Positions 1 to 9,219 of a stretch of DNA of 64,000 nt are shown piece after piece. The DNA comes from Micromonospora sp. M71_S20. GTDB taxonomy: Bacteria; Actinomycetota; Actinomycetes; Mycobacteriales; Micromonosporaceae. The stretch spans positions 3,968,001 to 4,032,000 of the forward strand of contig NZ_RCCV01000001.1 of NCBI RefSeq assembly GCF_003664255.1, read 5' to 3'. The notes under the pieces were generated by a model. It was not told where the DNA came from. It searched no databases and worked only from the letters and a program-made list of their open reading frames with translations. Numbering within the stretch: position 1 is the stretch's first letter; each line of letters starts with the position of its first letter. A program made the position numbers and the translations under genes.

Positions 1-474
1 CCCGGCTCCACGCCGGCGGCCGAACGCGCCCAGGGCTTCCGGGAGGGCATCGCGGGCAACCCGAAGATCGAGGTCGTCGCCTCCCAGCCCGGGGACTGGC
101 TGCGGGAGAAGGGCCAGTCGGTGGCCGACGCGCTGCTCAAGGCGCACCCGGACGCCGCCGCCGTCTACGCCCACAACGACCCGATGGCCGAGGGCGCGTA
201 CCTGGCCGCGAAGGCGGCCGGGTTGCACACGAAGGTGAAGTTCACCGGCATCGACGCGCTGCCGGTGCCGTCGGGCGGCATCAAGGCCGTCGAGCAGGGC
301 CGGCTCGCGGCGACCTTCCAGTACGCCACGGGCGGCCGGGAGGCCGTCGACCTCGCCCGCCGGATCCTGGTCGACTGCGACAAGGACGTCCCGCGTGCCA
401 CCACCCTCGACACGATGCAGATCACCAGGGAGAACGCCGCCGAGACGTACGCGAAGCTCGGTGGCGTCGCCTGA
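1..474 (+). CDS. Sugar ABC transporter substrate-binding protein, 3' part only
   Basis: The reading frame is open from the first base of the window and ends at TGA 472-474, so only the C-terminal 157 residues or so are present. The visible part fits the type I periplasmic binding protein fold used by ribose/xylose-type ABC importers: a VYAHNDPMAEGAYLAAK segment (the usual AxNDxMAxGA hinge region), then FTGIDALP, and a final AATFQYATGGREAVDLA stretch before the last helices. It would be a secreted lipoprotein that captures a monosaccharide. The permease and ATPase genes probably lie left of the window. It is 63 bp upstream of a sugar kinase and an isomerase on the same strand, so it belongs to a sugar uptake and catabolism operon. 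The substrate cannot be read from the sequence. Confidence 0.85.
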   Translation, partial: PGSTPAAERAQGFREGIAGNPKIEVVASQPGDWLREKGQSVADALLKAHPDAAAVYAHNDPMAEGAYLAAKAAGLHTKVKFTGIDALPVPSGGIKAVEQGRLAATFQYATGGREAVDLARRILVDCDKDVPRATTLDTMQITRENAAETYAKLGGVA

Positions 475-537
475 CCGCCGAGCCGGCACGGGCCCACGGG
501 CCACGACCCGGACCTGGAAGATCGGGGGAGACCTGGC

Positions 538-2070
538 ATGACGGTGGCCGCGGTGCTCGGAGTCGACATCGGCACGTCCAGCAGCAAGGGCGTCCTGGTC
601 GACCTGTCCGGGTGCGTGCTGCGCTCCGCGGTGCGGGAGCACCGGGTGGACCGGCCGCGACCCGGCTGGGTGGAGATGGACGGCCGCATCTGGTGGAACG
701 AGTTCGTCGCCCTCACCCGTGAGCTGCTCGCCCCCGGCGACGCCCACGTGGTGTCGGTCGGGGTCAGCGGCATGGGGCCGTGCGTGCTGCTCACCGACGC
801 CGCCGGCACACCCCTGCGGCCGGCCATCCTCTACGGCGTCGACACCCGCTCCACGCCGCAGATCGCCCGGCTCACCGAGCGCTTCGGAGCGGACGAGATC
901 CTGCGCCGGTGCGGCTCGACGCTGTCGACCCAGGCGGCGGGGGCGAAGGTCGCCTGGGTCGCCGACGCCGAGCCGGAGCTGTTCTCCCGGGCCCGGCGGC
1001 TGTTCATGCCGAGCTCCTGGCTGGTCTTCCGGCTGACCGGCCGGTACCTGCTCGACCAGCACTCGGCCAGCCAGTGCACGCCGCTGTACGACAGCGCGGC
1101 GCAGGACTGGTACCGCCCCTGGGCCGACGAGATCGCCCCGGGGCTGGAGCTGCCCGAGCTGCGGTGGCCCGGCGACGTGGCCGGCACGGTCACCGCCGGG
1201 GCCGCCGCGGCCACCGGGCTGCCGGCCGGCACCCCGGTCGTGACCGGGACGATCGACGCCTGGTCGGAGGCGGTCAGCGTGGGCGCCCAGGGCGTCGGCG
1301 ACCTGATGCTCATGTACGGCACCACGATGTTCCTCGTGCACACGGTGCCGCACCGGCTGACCAGCCCGTCGCTGTGGGGCACGGTCGGCGCGCTGCCGGG
1401 CACCCGCAACCTGGCCGGCGGCATGGCGACCTCCGGGGCGATCACCGGATGGCTGCGGGAGCTGTTCGACGCCGCCGACTACCCCGAGCTGCTGCGCCTG
1501 GCCGAGCTGTCCGGGCCGGGCGCGCGGGGGCTGCTCATGCTGCCGTTCTTCGCCGGCGAGCGGACCCCCATCCTCGATCCCGACGCCCGGGGCGTGATCG
1601 CCGGCCTGACGCTCTCGCACGGGCGCGGCGACATCTACCGCGCGGCGCTGGAGGCGACCGGGCTGGCGGTGCGCCACAACATCGAGACGATCGAGGCGGC
1701 CGGCGGCGACATCCGGCGCGTCGTGGCGGTGGGCGGCGGCACCCGGGGCAGCCTCTGGACGCAGATCGTCTCGGACGTCACCGGCCGGGCGCAGCACATC
1801 CCGTCGGTCACCATCGGCGCGAGCTACGGCGCCGCGTTCCTCGCCGCCGGCGCCGTGCGGCGGGTCGACATCCACCGGTGGAACCCGGTCCGGGAGGTCC
1901 GCGAGCCGCGCCCGGCCCTCGCCGCCGACTACGCGGAGCTGTACGGGCTGTACCGGCAGCTGTACGCCGGCTCGAAATCCGTCGCCCACGCGTTGGCCGC
2001 CCGGCAGACGCGCCTCGCGACCCCGCCCCAGCCAGGTACCGACGAGCCAGTGGAGGAAGTCAACCCGTGA
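538..2070 (+). CDS. FGGY-family carbohydrate kinase
   Basis: A 510-residue sugar kinase with the actin-like ATPase fold. The N-terminal phosphate-1 motif is [15 protein letters not shown] (residues 8-22). The sugar-binding loop reads [11 protein letters not shown] and is followed by ILYGVDTRS. The C-terminal adenosine motif is [19 protein letters not shown], then [14 protein letters not shown]. The length is normal for xylulokinase/ribulokinase relatives (about 490-550). The ATG at 538 follows GGGGGAGA. The stop codon overlaps the GTG start of the isomerase gene by four bases, so the two are translationally coupled. It probably phosphorylates the ketose made by that isomerase. The exact ketose (xylulose, ribulose, fuculose or another) is not determinable here. 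Confidence 0.9.
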   Translation: MTVAAVLGVDIGTSSSKGVLVDLSGCVLRSAVREHRVDRPRPGWVEMDGRIWWNEFVALTRELLAPGDAHVVSVGVSGMGPCVLLTDAAGTPLRPAILYGVDTRSTPQIARLTERFGADEILRRCGSTLSTQAAGAKVAWVADAEPELFSRARRLFMPSSWLVFRLTGRYLLDQHSASQCTPLYDSAAQDWYRPWADEIAPGLELPELRWPGDVAGTVTAGAAAATGLPAGTPVVTGTIDAWSEAVSVGAQGVGDLMLMYGTTMFLVHTVPHRLTSPSLWGTVGALPGTRNLAGGMATSGAITGWLRELFDAADYPELLRLAELSGPGARGLLMLPFFAGERTPILDPDARGVIAGLTLSHGRGDIYRAALEATGLAVRHNIETIEAAGGDIRRVVAVGGGTRGSLWTQIVSDVTGRAQHIPSVTIGASYGAAFLAAGAVRRVDIHRWNPVREVREPRPALAADYAELYGLYRQLYAGSKSVAHALAARQTRLATPPQPGTDEPVEEVNP

Positions 2071-3701
2071 GCAACTACACCATGCCGGTGCTGGTCGATC
2101 CGCCGGCCGCCGCCCCCCGGACGGTCTACACGGTCGCCAGCGGCGACCTTCGCCCGGCCGCGAACGTCACCGGTTGGCCGACCCAGCAACGCCTGGAGGC
2201 GGACCTCGCCGACGCGGTCACCGCCCTGGGCTGGCAGACCCTGCGGGCCCATCCGGTGGACGCCGACGCGGGCCACGGCTTCATCGACAGCCAGCGCGCC
2301 GGCATCGAGATCTTTCAACAAATTCCGGTCGACGCCCCGCTCGTCGTCGTGGAGGCGGTGTGGCAGTACAGCCACCACGTGCTGGCCGGGCTGCGCGCCC
2401 ACCGCGGCCCGATCCTGCTCGTGGCGAACTGGAGCGGCGAGTTTCCCGGCCTGGTCGGCCTGCTGAACCTCGCCGGCAGCCTCACCAAGGCGGGCGTGCG
2501 GTACTCGGCGCTGTGGAGCGAGGACTTCACCGACGAGTGGGCGCGCGACGGGCTGAAGGCCTGGCTGGAGACCGGCGAGGTGGTCCACGACGAGAGCCAC
2601 GTGCGGGACCTGCCGCCGCTGCCGTCCGATGCCGAGGTCGAACTCGGCGTGGCGCTGGCCCGCCAGCTGCGGCGCCGACCGGCCGTCATCGGCGTCTTCG
2701 ACGAGGGCTGCATGGGCATGTACAACGCGATCATCGACGACGAACTGCTCAACCCGCTCGGCATCTACAAGGAACGGCTGTCGCAGAGCGCGCTGGTCGC
2801 GGAGATGTCGCGGGTGCCCGACGAGGAGGCGCACGCGGTGCGGGCCTGGCTCGACGCCGCCGGGATGACCTTCCACACCGGCACGGACGAGGCCACCGAA
2901 CTGACCGACGCCCAACTGCTCAGCCAGTTCAAGATGTACGTCGCCGCGCTGCGCATCGCCGACGACTTCGGCCTGGACGCCGTCGGCATCCAGTACCAGC
3001 AGGGGCTCAAGGACACCGTCCCGGCGAGCGACCTGGCCGAGGGGCTGCTCAACGACGTGACCCGGCCGCCGGTGACCAGCCGGGACGGCTCGCGCGAGCT
3101 GTACGCGGGGCGGGCCCTGCCGCACTTCAACGAGGTCGACGAGGGCGTCGCGGTGGACTCGCTGGTCACCAACCGGATCTGGACCGCGATGGGGATGGAC
3201 CCGGCCACCACCCTGCACGACATCCGCTGGGGCGAGTCGTACGGGACGGACTTCGTCTGGGTGTTCGAGATCTCCGGCTCGGTCCCCGCGTCCCACAACG
3301 GCGGCTACGACCGGTCGTACAGCATGCGGCAGCCGCCGATGTACTTCCCGCTGGGCGGGGGCACCCTGAGCGGTGTCTCCCGGCCGGGCGAGATCGTCTG
3401 GTCGCGGATCTTCATCATGGACGGGGTGCTGCACGCCGACCTGGGCCGGGGCACCGTGGTCGAGCTGCCGGCGGCCGAGACGCGGCGTCGGCTCCAGGCC
3501 ACCACCCCGCAGTGGCCGATCATGCACGCCGTGCTGCACGGCGTGGGCCGCGACCAGCTGATGGCCCGGCACAAGGCCAACCACGTCAACGTGGTCTACG
3601 CCGACGACGCCGACGACGCCGACCGCGCCCTGCGGGTCAAGGCAGCGATGCTCGACGCGATGGGTGTGCGGGTGCACCTGTGCGGCGACGTGGCGCTGTG
3701 A
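2067..3701 (+). CDS. L-fucose/L-arabinose isomerase family protein
   Basis: A 544-residue cytoplasmic protein resembling the L-fucose isomerase (FucI-like) family, a metal-dependent aldose-ketose isomerase group. The N-terminal half has the Rossmann-like pattern of that family ([51 protein letters not shown]). The C-terminal half carries conserved acidic stretches and the [13 protein letters not shown] segment near residue 510, where FucI enzymes place a metal-binding His. The start is GTG at 2067, overlapping the kinase stop as GTGA. An ATG lies 15 bp further in. The kinase-isomerase pair suggests a pathway from an aldose to a ketose phosphate. Family assignment is fairly safe; the substrate is not known. 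Confidence 0.75.
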   Translation: MSNYTMPVLVDPPAAAPRTVYTVASGDLRPAANVTGWPTQQRLEADLADAVTALGWQTLRAHPVDADAGHGFIDSQRAGIEIFQQIPVDAPLVVVEAVWQYSHHVLAGLRAHRGPILLVANWSGEFPGLVGLLNLAGSLTKAGVRYSALWSEDFTDEWARDGLKAWLETGEVVHDESHVRDLPPLPSDAEVELGVALARQLRRRPAVIGVFDEGCMGMYNAIIDDELLNPLGIYKERLSQSALVAEMSRVPDEEAHAVRAWLDAAGMTFHTGTDEATELTDAQLLSQFKMYVAALRIADDFGLDAVGIQYQQGLKDTVPASDLAEGLLNDVTRPPVTSRDGSRELYAGRALPHFNEVDEGVAVDSLVTNRIWTAMGMDPATTLHDIRWGESYGTDFVWVFEISGSVPASHNGGYDRSYSMRQPPMYFPLGGGTLSGVSRPGEIVWSRIFIMDGVLHADLGRGTVVELPAAETRRRLQATTPQWPIMHAVLHGVGRDQLMARHKANHVNVVYADDADDADRALRVKAAMLDAMGVRVHLCGDVAL

Positions 3702-3728
3702 TCCCGGGCGGGCCTCCCCGACGCCGGC

Positions 3729-4781
3729 TCACCGGGCCCGGGCGGGCCCACCCGCGCCGTCCGCGGGCTGTCCGTTCGACCGGGGCAGGGACCGGACCGA
3801 ACTCTCGCGGACCCGCAGGGTCGTGCGCAGGGTGACGGTCGAGGACGCCTTCGCGGGGTTGGCGATCCGCTCGGTGAGCAGCGACGCCGCGGCCCGCCCC
3901 AGGTCGTACGTGGGCTGCGCGACGGTGCTCAGCGAGGGCCGCACCAGGTGGGCCCAGGGGATGTCGTCGAACCCGACCACGCCGCACCGGGTGGGCACGT
4001 CGACACCCCTGTCGACCAGGCACTCCACCGCGCCCACCGTCATCAGGTTGTTGGTGACGAAGACCGCGTCCGGCGGCTCGGCGGCGTTCAGCAGGGACGC
4101 CATGGCCTGGTAGCCGCCGTCCTCCCGGAAGTCCGCGTACCGGACCAGATCCTCCGGCACGCTCCGGCCGGCCGCGCGCAGGGCCTGCTGGTATCCGCGT
4201 AGCCGCTGCACGGCGGTGGAGATCCGACGCGGTCCCGTGACGCAGGCGATCCGGCGGTAGCCGCTGTCGATCAGGTGGGCGGTGGCCGTCTCGGCGCCGT
4301 GGACGTTGTCCACCAGCACGGTGTCCACGGCCACCCCGTGGGGCTGCCGGTCGATGGCCACGACCGGCATCCCGGCCTCGGTGAGCCGGTTGATCAGGGC
4401 CGGTCGCCCCGACGGCGAGATGATCACGCCGGCCATCCGTTCGGCCAGGGCCGCCGTCACGTACCGGGTCTCCTTCTCGGGGTCCTCGTCGCCGTTGCAG
4501 AGGACCACGGAGAAGCCCGCCTCCTGCGCCACGTCCTCGATGCCGCGCACCAGCGAGGTGAAGAACGGGTTGCCGATGTCGGAGATGATCACCGCCCAGA
4601 GGCTGGTGCGTTGCCGGCGCAGGCTGCGGGCCACCGCGTTGGGCCGGTAGTCCAGGTCGAGCATCACCTGGCGGACCCGCGCGGCCAGGTCCGGATCCAC
4701 CGACGAGTGCCCGTTGAGCACCCGGGACACCGTCGACGCCGAGACCTCGGCCACCCGCGCCACGTCATAGATGGTCGTCAT
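3729..4781 (-). CDS. LacI-family transcriptional regulator
   Basis: A 350-residue repressor. The N-terminal helix-turn-helix is typical LacI: TIYDVARVAEVSASTVSRVLNG at residues 3-24, then the hinge helix PNAVARSLRRQ. The rest is a periplasmic-binding-protein-like effector domain (AVIISDIGNPFFTSLVRGIE; VGFDDIPWAHLVRPSLSTV). It is convergent with the isomerase, with 27 bp between the stop codons. It is therefore a good candidate to control the sugar operon to its left in response to the imported sugar. A candidate operator with an AT-rich promoter lies about 130 bp upstream (4895-4925), suggesting autoregulation. The last 20 residues are low-complexity. Confidence 0.92.
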   Translation of the reverse strand: MTTIYDVARVAEVSASTVSRVLNGHSSVDPDLAARVRQVMLDLDYRPNAVARSLRRQRTSLWAVIISDIGNPFFTSLVRGIEDVAQEAGFSVVLCNGDEDPEKETRYVTAALAERMAGVIISPSGRPALINRLTEAGMPVVAIDRQPHGVAVDTVLVDNVHGAETATAHLIDSGYRRIACVTGPRRISTAVQRLRGYQQALRAAGRSVPEDLVRYADFREDGGYQAMASLLNAAEPPDAVFVTNNLMTVGAVECLVDRGVDVPTRCGVVGFDDIPWAHLVRPSLSTVAQPTYDLGRAAASLLTERIANPAKASSTVTLRTTLRVRESSVRSLPRSNGQPADGAGGPARAR

Positions 4782-4894
4782 GCGGTCGTCCCCTGTCGAT
4801 GTCTCGCGTCCTTGTCCCGCACCGGACCCCCGGCTGCGACCGCGCGGGCACCACCGTCCGTTGCGGCCCGCCGCCCGAGAGTGGTCGGCCCTGA

Positions 4895-4925
4895 GATCCT
4901 ATATGGCAGGGAATCGATTTCTCTT
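4895..4925 (-). promoter_or_regulatory. Candidate LacI operator/promoter of the 4781 regulator
   Basis: In the 322-bp gap between the LacI start (4781) and the DUF4127 stop (5104), the only conspicuous element is an AT-rich patch. It contains the perfect palindrome AATCGATT (4912-4919), extended on both sides to GRAATCGATTYC-like symmetry, with a CG at its centre as in LacI-type operators. Read on the minus strand, a TATAGGAT-like -10 follows it. I infer autoregulation. The rest of the gap is GC-rich with no recognisable gene. Confidence 0.4.
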
Positions 4926-5103
4926 GGGCGTCCTGGCTCGCGTCGGAGGGGGCGGCCGTCGTCCACCTGTCGGCACGGCGCCCCGCACGGCCGACCCGGC
5001 GGCACGCGCACCGACCGCCCGTCCGGCCACCGGGCGGCGGGGAGCCACCCGGTGACCGGACTGGGCGAAGCGGTGCCGCCGACGTCGGCCGGCGGTGCCG
5101 GCG

Positions 5104-7566
5104 TCAGCCGCAGGAGGCGTCGCGGCAGGTCACCTCTACCTCGTAGAGCCGGGCCTGTCTGTCCCGGCTGGCGAGGACGTCGAGGCGGACCGCGGTCGCG
5201 CGGACCGGCGCGAAGGTGTGCGTGGTGACCCGGGTCGTGTTTCCGGTGACCTCGCCGAGCACCTGCCAGGCGCCGCCGACCAGCCCGGAGATCCGGTACG
5301 AGGTCAGCTCGTACCCGCCGTACTGGTGCAGCCGCACGGTGTCGACCAGCTCCGCACCGGCGAACTCGACCCGCAGCCAGTGGCTGTCGGCCGGCTCGGT
5401 GATCCAGCGGCTGCCGGAGCTGACCCGGTTGCCGTCGATCACGTGCGAGGGCACGTACTGCCGCCACCAGCCCGACGCGGTGGCCTCGGCGCCCTCGGCG
5501 GCCAGCGCCACGTTGCGCCACACCGCACCGACGGTCGTGGTGGCGCTCGCGGCGAACTGGCGGGGCTGGTCCGGCCGCGTCCCGTGCGGGGCGTCGACCG
5601 TGACGGTGGCGCTCTGCTCCGCCGCGAGCCCGCGGACCCCCACGGTCAACGGGACCTCCACCACCGCGAACGGCGCGAGCCGCACCTCGGTCGGCGCCGG
5701 GGCGACCCACCCCTCGGGGACGACGGCGCCGAGCTGGGCCGTCACCGGTGTGCCGACGTCGTTGCGCAGCACCGCGGCGATCCGGGTGTCCACGTCCGAG
5801 TCCGGCCGGACCGTGGTCCGCAGCGGCAGGGCCGAGACGGTGAGCAGCGCACCGCGATCGGCCGGGGCCGTGCTCAGTGCGAGCGTGGGGAAGGCCTCCA
5901 GCTCCTGGTAGCGCGACCAGGCCAGCGTCATCTGCCAGGACTCCAGCCGGTGCACGACCGCGGTCACCTCGTGCCGGCCGTCGTTGCCGGCGCGGACCGG
6001 GGTGCCGGCGAACTCGTCGGCGAAGAGCTGGTCGGCCAGCGCTCTGGTCCGCTGCACCGCGAGCTGGTTGGCGCCCTCGAACACCTTCGTCATGTACTGC
6101 GGATCGTCGCCGTTGTCCCGGGCGTACGCCTGGACCTGGCTGAGCACCTGGTTGCGGTAGACGTCGGTGTGGGCCAGCTCCTGCAGCGTCAACTCGACGT
6201 GCGCGGTGGCGGCACGCAGCAGGATGGCCTGGCGCGCCTCCTGGAAGGGGATCCCCTTCGTCTGGCCCGGGAAGCCCGGCAGGCGTCCGGTCCGGCTCGC
6301 CTGCAACAGCGCCGCGCGGACCACCGACTGGGAGATCGACAGACCGATGTTCCAGCCGGACCACCCGGCCAGTTCCCCGAAGCGGACCCGGGGGGCGAGC
6401 AGCGTACGTAGCTCGCCGTCCACCTTTCCGGCCAGCGCGTCGTCACCGACCGCGACGAGCCGGCCCCGGGCCACCGCGTCGTGGATCCGGTCGGCGAAGG
6501 GTTCCAGGTCTCCGCCGCCGGCGGTGTTCGCCATCAGCAGGATGTCGGCGTCGGGACCGTCCGAGCGTCGGGCGCCGAGGGTACGCACGTACTCGTCGAC
6601 CAGGGTGGCGTAGGGGACGTCCTGGTAGGGCGCCACCCACTTCTCGCCCGGGGTGCGGGACCACTCGACGTCGACCGTCGGGGCGGCGCCGAGCCGTTCG
6701 GTGACATGCTTGGCCACCAGCAGCGCGCCGAGGATGTCCGCGCCCGGATAGATCCTGACCCGGTCCTCGACCCCGAGCTTCGCCGCGAGCGCCGCCAGGG
6801 CCGCCTTCTCCAGGCGGTGCGGGCCGTGCTCGGTGGCGTCGTCCTGGCCCAGGATCAGGTAGTCGATGGTGCCGTCGGCGACCCGCTGGACCATGTCCCG
6901 GTTGATCTGGTGGTCCCGGGCCCGGGCGCAGAGGAAGTCCGCCTTGATCTCCTCGGGGATCTCGCTGGCGACCTGCTCGTACTCGGCCCGGCGCTCCTCC
7001 TGGCCGAGGTTCTCCACCTGGTCCATAAGGACGGCCCAGCGCCGGATCGGGCCGGAGTGGACGCCCGGGTAGCTGCTGGTCGGCTCAATGGTGAGGCGCA
7101 TGATCACGTCGAACGCGTACAGGGGCTTGTCGGGGTTGCTCCGCTTCACCTCGTCGAGCACGGAGAGCCGCCGCCGGGCGTCGGCCAGGCTGGTCTGGCA
7201 GGTCCGGGAGGCGACCAGGCCGCCGTAGGCGAGCATCGGGGCTGCGACGACCGAGCCGTCCGCGTCGGCGGCGACCTTGCGCCACCAGGCGCCGACCGCA
7301 TCGGCCTGACCGTAGGTGAAGTACTCGCCGAGCAGGTCCTTCGGGGGTGTCAGCGCCTCGTGCCCGCCGGCCTCGGCGACCGCCACCGGCGTGTGCGCGG
7401 TGAACGGCCGGTCGTCCAGCGGTACGACGGCGAGCCGGCCCAGGTTGGCCGGCGCCGCGGCGGCCGCGGCCGGGGAGCCCGGTGGGGCGACCGCGAGGGT
7501 GAGGGTCACCGCGGTCGTTGTGATCATGCTGAGGGCGCGGGATGTCAGTCGTCTGTCGCGACGCAT
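5104..7566 (-). CDS. Secreted DUF4127 protein with C-terminal F5/8-type domain
   Basis: An 820-residue exported protein. I chose the ATG at 7566, which gives a signal peptide (MRRDRRLTSR then a hydrophobic stretch ending near PAAAAAAP). A GTG 30 bp upstream would add a His-rich leader. Residues about 45-520 are a DUF4127 domain: LAVVPLDDRPFT, PMLAYGGLVASR, YAFDVIMRL, ARDHQINRDMV, LGQDDATEHGPH and YPGADILGALLVAK are its recurrent motifs. A linker of beta-sandwich-like sequence follows. The last 150 residues (WWRQYVPSHVIDGN; SRWITEPADSHWLRVEF; VRLHQYGGYELTSY) look like an F5/8 type C/galactose-binding-like module, which usually binds carbohydrate. It is the last gene of a three-gene operon. The biochemical role of DUF4127 is unknown to me. 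Confidence 0.82.
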   Translation of the reverse strand: MRRDRRLTSRALSMITTTAVTLTLAVAPPGSPAAAAAAPANLGRLAVVPLDDRPFTAHTPVAVAEAGGHEALTPPKDLLGEYFTYGQADAVGAWWRKVAADADGSVVAAPMLAYGGLVASRTCQTSLADARRRLSVLDEVKRSNPDKPLYAFDVIMRLTIEPTSSYPGVHSGPIRRWAVLMDQVENLGQEERRAEYEQVASEIPEEIKADFLCARARDHQINRDMVQRVADGTIDYLILGQDDATEHGPHRLEKAALAALAAKLGVEDRVRIYPGADILGALLVAKHVTERLGAAPTVDVEWSRTPGEKWVAPYQDVPYATLVDEYVRTLGARRSDGPDADILLMANTAGGGDLEPFADRIHDAVARGRLVAVGDDALAGKVDGELRTLLAPRVRFGELAGWSGWNIGLSISQSVVRAALLQASRTGRLPGFPGQTKGIPFQEARQAILLRAATAHVELTLQELAHTDVYRNQVLSQVQAYARDNGDDPQYMTKVFEGANQLAVQRTRALADQLFADEFAGTPVRAGNDGRHEVTAVVHRLESWQMTLAWSRYQELEAFPTLALSTAPADRGALLTVSALPLRTTVRPDSDVDTRIAAVLRNDVGTPVTAQLGAVVPEGWVAPAPTEVRLAPFAVVEVPLTVGVRGLAAEQSATVTVDAPHGTRPDQPRQFAASATTTVGAVWRNVALAAEGAEATASGWWRQYVPSHVIDGNRVSSGSRWITEPADSHWLRVEFAGAELVDTVRLHQYGGYELTSYRISGLVGGAWQVLGEVTGNTTRVTTHTFAPVRATAVRLDVLASRDRQARLYEVEVTCRDASCG

Positions 7567-7626
7567 CGGTTCACTTTCGTCGTGGTGGTGGTGCACGGGG
7601 TCATCGGACGGCGCTCGGTGGCGCGG

Positions 7627-9219
7627 TCACCGGGTGCCGGCGTATCCGACCGCCTTGAGGATGCCGAGGCCGTTGTGGGCGACGGGGAGGGTGCCCCGGG
7701 TGCCCTTGCACAACTGTTCGGTGGTGTCACCGTCACCGTCGAGGTCGTCGGCGTCCCGGGCGGGCAGGAACATCGCGGCCAGCGAACGGTCGAGCAGGGC
7801 GTAGAGGGCGTCCTGACGGTCCGCCTGCTGCAACCGTTGGTAACCCGCGGCGAACTTGGCTGGCACCACCTGTCTGCGCAGCTCGGCGAGGATGCCGAAG
7901 CCGACGATGTCGTAGTACTTCGCCTCGGCGTTCTCGTTGGGCGGGGTGAGGCGGAAGAAGCCGCCGAAGGACAGGTGCGGGTCGTAGTCCCGCGCGTCAC
8001 CCGACGGCGTCGGACCCTGGTTGTCCGGTGGGTAGTACGGGTCCACGGCGCCGGCTGCGGTGTCGTCGACGCAGTCGAGCGGGTCGCTGGCCGAGGCGGT
8101 GTGCCAGCCCGGGAGGCTGGTGTACGTGGTGTAGAGGCTCGTCACGGCGGCAGCCGCGGCACTGGCGCCGTGGAGCTGGCGTTCGTGGTCGTAGAGCCCG
8201 GCCAGCCCGTACTCGATCATGTCGGTGCCCAGGGTCCCGCCCGCGATCTGGCCGCCGCTGTAGGCGCAGGAGCCCTTGCGGTGCCACCGGTTGTCACGGC
8301 AGTCCGCGCTGTACGCGCTCTGCGCGACCACCCGGTTCTGGCTGGTGGTGGGGGAGTCGAAGTCGAAGGTGTACCAGTCCGCGCCGAGTTGGAGTCCCGT
8401 GCCGAGGAACTGCCGGGCGGTGGCGGCCGACTGGCCGTACCGGTCGTCGGGCGGCGCCACGGCCGTCTCCAGCCGTTGCAGGAACGCGATCGCGGTGAGG
8501 TTCCAGGTGGACATCGTCGAATAGAGGTTGCTCCAGCTGGAGATCTGGTCGACGTAGCCGCCCGGCGGGGTGGTGGGCTGGCCGAGCCCGTCGACGAACG
8601 GATGCACGCCGTAGGCCTGGTAGTAGGCGCGCGGGTCCTGCATCCGCAGCAGGAACTCGCCGATGCCGGTGGCGGCGTCGAGGTAGGCGGCGGCGCCGGT
8701 CGCCTCGTGGGCGGCCAGCAGCGCCTCTCCGCAGGCCGCGTTGCCGAACGAGGTGAAGTAGCGGATCTGGCCGTCCGGGGTGCTCGCCACCGCGTCGTCG
8801 AAGATCTTCGGCGCGTTCGGGTCCTTGGGCAGCCGGTGGGCGAGCACCGCGCCGGCGAACTCGTCGACCAGCCCGGTCTCCACGCTCGACAGCGACCGCT
8901 GCTCGTACGCCGCCCGTTGGTCCAGATAGACCGAGATGAACTGCAGCGAGGTGCAGGCGGCGGTGCTCTGCCGCGGTCCGCCGATGGTGCACGGACTCGC
9001 CGTGGTGCACGCCCGGCCGGCTACCACGAGTTGGTCGCCGTGGACGTGTTCGACGTCCCGGCGCAACCCGTTGCGGACCCCGTCGTACGACGCCACGAGC
9101 CAGTCGAAGTAGCTGTCGACGAGGGGGACGGCAGCGGAGGCGGCGGCCGGCGCGGTCGGGACCGGCAGCGCGACGCCGACGACGAGCGCGGCCAGCAGCG
9201 CGGCCGCCCGCGCCCTCAC
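7627..9219 (-). CDS. Secreted protein of unknown function, helical repeat fold likely
   Basis: A 530-residue protein not recognised at family level. The chosen start is GTG 9219, which overlaps the TGA of the preceding DUF4127 gene as GTGA and gives a clean signal peptide (VRARAAALLAALVVGVALPV, then an Ala/Pro-rich cleavage region). The mature protein is rich in amphipathic helices with alternating aromatic loops (LDAATGIGEFLLRMQDP; SSWSNLYSTMSTWNLTAI; TDMIEYGLAGLYDHERQ). This pattern is reminiscent of alpha/alpha-toroid glycosidases or lyases, but that is a resemblance only. It has several Cys residues suggesting disulfides and a DADDLDGDGD acidic run like a calcium loop near the C terminus. 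Its position between two DUF4127 genes suggests a shared extracellular substrate. Confidence 0.7.
   Translation of the reverse strand: MRARAAALLAALVVGVALPVPTAPAAASAAVPLVDSYFDWLVASYDGVRNGLRRDVEHVHGDQLVVAGRACTTASPCTIGGPRQSTAACTSLQFISVYLDQRAAYEQRSLSSVETGLVDEFAGAVLAHRLPKDPNAPKIFDDAVASTPDGQIRYFTSFGNAACGEALLAAHEATGAAAYLDAATGIGEFLLRMQDPRAYYQAYGVHPFVDGLGQPTTPPGGYVDQISSWSNLYSTMSTWNLTAIAFLQRLETAVAPPDDRYGQSAATARQFLGTGLQLGADWYTFDFDSPTTSQNRVVAQSAYSADCRDNRWHRKGSCAYSGGQIAGGTLGTDMIEYGLAGLYDHERQLHGASAAAAAVTSLYTTYTSLPGWHTASASDPLDCVDDTAAGAVDPYYPPDNQGPTPSGDARDYDPHLSFGGFFRLTPPNENAEAKYYDIVGFGILAELRRQVVPAKFAAGYQRLQQADRQDALYALLDRSLAAMFLPARDADDLDGDGDTTEQLCKGTRGTLPVAHNGLGILKAVGYAGTR

Noticed and set aside
780..2066. 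Long open frame running through the FGGY kinase into the isomerase
   Set aside because: It is the isomerase frame staying open upstream because of high GC. Its translation before 2067 is Arg/Gly-rich with no family pattern, and the kinase in the other frame has all its motifs.
7567..7596. Upstream GTG start adding a His-rich leader to the DUF4127/F5-8 protein
   Set aside because: The ATG at 7566 gives a regular signal peptide, whereas the longer form would place acidic and His residues before it.
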